Shown here: piece by piece, positions 60,601 to 64,000 of the stretch
Numbering within the stretch: the first letter of the stretch is position 1
Layout of the letters: each line of letters starts with the position of its first letter
Assembly (NCBI GenBank): GCA_026686845.1
Contig: JAIVEN010000019.1
Coordinates: 29,826,501 to 29,890,500, forward strand
Length of the DNA: 64,000 nucleotides
Source of the DNA: Adenanthera pavonina
Taxonomy: Eukaryota > Streptophyta > Magnoliopsida > Fabales > Fabaceae
Reading direction: 5' to 3'
Position numbers and translations under genes: made by a program
The notes under the pieces: generated by a model
What the model was told of the DNA's origin: nothing
The model's input: only the letters and a program-made list of their open reading frames with translations
Database searches by the model: none

Positions 60601-63600
60601 TGATGTAGTATCTTTTCCTTTATTTTCATTTTGTAATCTATAAAAGTTCTGGCTGCATAAGGAGGGGTACTGCCTCAAATACCACCTGACTTGCTTCCAA
60701 TGAGATTTGGATATGAGATTGCCAAACTGGAGTTTTCAGTGCGTAACCAATGGCTAAACCCCTTGGGACTGCAAAAGCTTCTTTTTGCGTTGCAAAGAGA
60801 TAGGGCCTATGGCATTTGGTTTCAGTGCTCATTGGGGGATGAACTCTGAATGCTCATCAAGCAAAACGAGGTTGTTTTGCCTAATAAGCATTATACTTTT
60901 TTTTTTTTCAGCCAATAAGTGTTATACTCCTTCAAATCGCCCAAAGCACCTATGAGCTCATCCATGGACACGAATGTTCTAGCAAAGGTTCCAAGAAAAA
61001 GACCATATCTCATTGTTTCCTTTACGGCCGTAACAATTTCTTCAGTGTTTGTTATCACTCCTTCCTGAATCAGGGAAACAGAAAAAAGTATATTTTGTTT
61101 ATAAACTGAGAGCATGGTAAATAGACTTGCCACCCAAATTCTGCAAACTGAAATTCATGTATCTCATATTCCATAAGTTTAGAGAATTTAGTGCCTTGCT
61201 TTGTTTCAATCGAGCTAAGATCGAGAAATGAGCAAGAACACCCTTGACACCAGCTCCAATTGTGAAGCCCTTAGCTGACGCAATAAGAATTCACCTTAGC
61301 TTCTCCCACTCCTTCAATGTAATCATGTCAAGACTAAAAGAATCTGAATGCCCCGATGATGACAAAGAACCAGATTTTCCACAATGTTTGCATTTCCCAT
61401 CAAGAGATCTACTGTCATCATTGAGAGAAGCACTGTTCACATTGAGACACCATGAGCAGAAGCCATTAGCTTTGAAGGGCCCATCGCAATATGGCGACAT
61501 GGCGGTAGTTGACAATAAGCACCAAGTGAATGTGATAATGTAGGTTTCTTAATAGAACACACACAGGTGGATGGGGAAGTTTTTAAGAGCAAAGAGCAAA
61601 AATGAAGGGTGAATATTAAGTTGAGTATCACATTACTCTCATACAGAAAAATGTAATTTTACCCGATGAGCATTTGGTGCTTATTCCCCTGATGAGTTCT
61701 GATATTGAATGCAAGGTCTATGACACAAGTACTTTAGTAGGACGGAGAATCATTCCCTAAAAGCAAACTATTGAGGTGGGAAAACCAGCCTATTCAAAAT
61801 ATTCCATACTACCCAATATGAGACTTAGTCATCTTAGACTATCAAAGTCTCCATCAATCGCGCCTTCTTGGAGAGCCAACGTCCTAGCAATTACACTCTA
61901 CAACACTTTATTCAATGACACTTCACTCTACTTCCTCATCAATCAAAACCGTTTGTAGGTAGCCCTTTCCAGAATCGTCGACAACTAGCTTTGGTATTGA
62001 TTGGTATTCAAGTATGATAGAGAACTCTTCCCCAAAAGCCTATTGAGGTGGGAGAACGATCCCACTTAAATACCTTGTGGAGCATTCCATTTTACTCAAT
62101 ATGGGATTTAGATATCCCATACTACTTAGTCTAAATTGCTTAAAATTGCTAAGAGTTTGTGATGGAGTCCCACATTGGGTAGCCATTAGTAATTTGTGTG
62201 GTACTTGAGTGACATTGTTCTTCTTCCTTACTAGTGGATTCTTAGGGGTGGTCCCCATACTTGCTCATGTCTCCATCTGTTTGAAATCCTAATTATTCAC
62301 TTTTCAGGTCCTCCTTTTACCAGGTATCACAGTTCTGGGCTTAGCAATGATTTTATATGATGTTTCACTCATTATATTCATTCACCATCTGTTAAATTTT
62401 TTTCTTCTAGCTTTAACATAATATACACATTTTACCTATCATGCAGGCATATGATCAAGAAAAGGACTAAGGAATCTTTCATTGCCTTTAAAGAAGCCCT
62501 GAAGTTCAAGTTTCGTCTTTCTTCCTTTCATTGGACTTTCTTTGTGTCATAAGTGCTGGCATATGGTTGCACACACATGCACGCAGACATATAAAATTTG
62601 TATTGGTTATTGTCATTAGCTCTTTGCAAATTAGGGGTATATACTGAAATAATTATTATTGACACTTGATGACAGACGAGACAGCTGGCAACTCTGGGAG
62701 AACTACAGCAATGTAGCTGTTGATGTTGGTAATATCAGTCAGGTGTCCACTTACTTTCCTTTTTATTCCTTTTGTTTATCAATACAAGTCTCAGTAGATG
62801 CATTAGAGTCTGCTGTGTGACTTGAGATAAAAAAATGAAGGTCACGAGAACACCCTCTATTTCAATACCCTATTATTTTATCGTCTTATTGTTCATTTTC
62901 ATTGCTAATAATTAGTCAATTAATTTGATTGACAATTATATTTATGTTGCTTTTTTTACGTAAGATTATAACTGAATCTCAATGGTTCTTCACACATGAC
63001 CTAGAGACAATCCTGCTTGATCGTTAACATCTTTTTCTTTTGGGCTGAGCTAGATGGCTAACATGTTAATGCTTAGTTTCTAGTTCTAAATTTTATTGGG
63101 TCCATACTTATGCCCTATAATCCTGTGAAGCTTGAGATCTAGATAATTGTCAATTTGAAACCTTGAGTGACATATAGTGAGTATATATTAGGCAACCACA
63201 CTATCTTACATCTTAAGTTACAAGATTTTCCTCAACTTCTAAGACCTCTTGACAAACACAATAAGCTGAAACTTGAAAGTGATATGATAAAATAAAATCA
63301 GATAAAAGGTTTGACATTACTTTGTATTAATTGATCTCTTTTCTTGAGAAAATATCCATAATTTTAGCATAGTACATTAGGCAAGCTGGGTGTATTACTT
63401 TAAATTAACTCTTGACTACAAGCATTATTTTCGTTGATTCTGTTTCACTTATCAAGTTTGATATATTTTTCAGGCTTTGGAAGGTGTAAAAATGGTTTTG
63501 GACATTAGCAATAATAAAAGAGTAGATACAGAATTGTTGGAGAGAATTATGAGAGAAGTGGAAAGAAGGGTTTTAATAAGTCATCCCATGTCTCCTGTGA

Positions 63601-63746
63601 CAACTGATAATCAGCATAATGGACATCAATTCTGCAGTGACAATTCTGAATCAGAAATTAATGAGCAAGGATTTGGAGTATCTACTGAAGGAAGGTCGCA
63701 TGAAACTGAGCAATTGGTTTTGTTACTCGGAAAAGTTTTACAGCAG
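54690..63746 (+). CDS. TTC27-like tetratricopeptide repeat protein (incomplete at window end)
   Basis: TPR scaffold protein of the TTC27 family, implicated in essential RNA/ribosome-linked cell functions in plants and animals. ATG 54690 starts MGASEPKEEVLLNREYELRLI; the frame to 54651 begins with GTG. Seventeen exons: 54690-55111, 55226-55364, 55636-55967, 56295-56376, 56450-56774, 56926-56984, 57348-57437, 58006-58097, 58243-58341, 58435-58512, 59438-59522, 59635-59693, 59891-59960, 60405-60496, 62447-62509, 62676-62742 and 63474-63746. All phases join, giving 809 codons. TPR helices are clear in LLVCCGLIGEAIKVFEDLELWDNLIYCY, GGWFALGSAALKARDIEKAL and NGEAWNNIACL. The C-terminal 100 or so residues lie beyond the window. 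Intron 14 (60497-62446) is large and holds a reverse pseudogene and repeats. Confidence 0.9.
57178..57303 (+). repeat. 63-bp tandem duplication in TTC27-like intron 6
   Basis: Two copies (from about 57178 and 57241) share CTTATGATGCTTTTGTCT, CCCTTCTAATGTTCCACTTT and ATAATCTGTGTAGTGCA with only a few differences. It sits just upstream of exon 7 and repeats a TGTAG acceptor-like string, without coding content. Confidence 0.85.
59766..59871 (+). mobile_element. 5'-truncated SINE (Au-like 3' end) in intron 12
   Basis: A 68-bp insert (59785-59852) ends with GGATCTCACTTAATAAGATAAGGTTGTTG, resembling the CACTTAGTGGGATAAGGCTTTGTTG terminus of plant Au-type SINEs. It is flanked by a 19-bp near-perfect direct repeat, TGTGTTAAACATAGAAGAT (59766-59784) and TGTGTTAAACATAAAAGAT (59853-59871), the expected target-site duplication. 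The family name is from memory. Confidence 0.65.
60893..61540 (-). pseudogene. Antisense TMEM135-like membrane protein pseudogene fragment
   Basis: Read on the minus strand, 61515-61200 encodes a Cys-containing segment (CSWCLN, KCKHCGKSG) and then ITLKEWEKLR, an in-frame stop, and ILIASAKGFTIGAGVKGVLA. From about 61065, after a CCCTGATTCAG acceptor-like site, it reads EIVTAVKETMRYGLFLGTFA and TFVSMDELIGALG. The latter resembles plant TMEM135-type proteins (peroxisome/membrane-associated). The stop, the lost second half and the position inside another gene's intron mark it as a pseudogene. Because an intron-like piece is retained, it looks like a DNA-level copy. Family assignment is from memory and moderate. 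Confidence 0.55.
61742..62275. repeat. Diverged ~275-bp direct repeat in intron 14, TRIM/LTR-like
   Basis: GAGAATCATTCCCTAAAAGC plus TATTGAGGTGGGA-type sequence near 61745 recurs near 62020 (GAGAACTCTTCCCCAAAAGC..TATTGAGGTGGGAG). A CAATATG(A/G)GA..CTTAG string is also repeated. The right part has GATGGAGTCCCACATTGGGTAG near 62161-62182, a motif common at the start of small LTR (TRIM-like) elements. No boundaries proven. Confidence 0.45.
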
Positions 63747-64000
63747 GTACACAATTCCTATCGTAAATTTGTTGTTCTGTTTCTTCTCATTGTTGTAGAG
63801 GAGCACCCTTCTTCCCTGCGACCCTCCCGTCATTGACAAAATAAGGGCACGCATCTCCAGTTGCATTCTCTGAGTAATTATAATTTGCAAGCTGCAAATA
63901 CTAATTAATACATCCTAATGCCTGGTGCTTAAGGATGTCTCTGCCTTCTGTTCATTTTCTTTATTTTGTGGAAGATAATGATGAGAATTGATCGTGATCT
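63747..64000 (+). other. Intron after TTC27-like exon 17, gene continues off the window
   Basis: Begins with the GTACAC donor. At 63799 a TTGTTGTAG acceptor-like site is followed by a phase-0 frame of about 24 codons (RSTLLPCDPPVIDKIRARIS) ending in TGA near 63872. I do not recognise this as TTC27 sequence; it may be an alternative terminal exon or chance. The true C-terminal exons should lie to the right. Confidence 0.4.

Noticed and set aside
61244..61543. 99-codon plus-strand frame in TTC27-like intron 14
   Set aside because: It is the complement of the TMEM135-like pseudogene segment, whose minus-strand reading carries the recognisable motifs.

Overview
This window reads as nuclear DNA from a eudicot plant. 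It is AT-rich, most genes carry GT..AG introns, PPR genes are present, and there is an SGS3 gene, a plant CDPK, a VQ protein and an FHA-type TDP1. I cannot name the species. Exons were placed by hand from splice dinucleotides, reading frame and remembered family conservation, and nothing was aligned by computer.

Layout. 0.7-1.5 kb: broken SDR reductase (minus). 2.4 kb: tRNA-Ser(AGA). 2.8-4.3 kb: PPR gene without a DYW domain. 5.6-9.8 kb: decayed L1-type LINE, then a ~1.1 kb fold-back element whose arms are ~22-bp tandem repeats. 10.9-13.9 kb: calnexin, with an exact ER-stress element upstream. 15.3 kb: small conserved protein of unknown function. 15.7-20.9 kb: gene-poor. 21.1-28.8 kb: TDP1-beta type gene (FHA plus phosphodiesterase), with an exon/intron junction triplicated. 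29.1-29.5 kb: RNase H remnant. 31.0-35.5 kb: SGS3. 36.9-39.0 kb: W-box cluster and VQ protein. 39.4-40.0 kb: MITE-like DNA. 40.0-41.7 kb: DYW-class PPR gene. 41.8-42.4 kb: mosaic of a TDP1-beta gene piece and an inverted PPR piece. 43.6-45.1 kb: HGG-type thioesterase. 46.5-50.0 kb: CDPK (minus). 50-54.6 kb: AT-rich spacer with a SINE. 54.7 kb to the window end: TTC27-like TPR gene, incomplete at the right edge, with a large intron carrying an antisense pseudogene and repeats.

The genes do not form a pathway; they are ordinary neighbouring plant loci. The relations visible here are evolutionary: pieces of the TDP1-beta and DYW-PPR genes were copied next to the DYW-PPR gene, and the TDP1-beta gene carries in-frame duplicated mini-exons. 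I see no operon-like, CRISPR or prokaryotic system.
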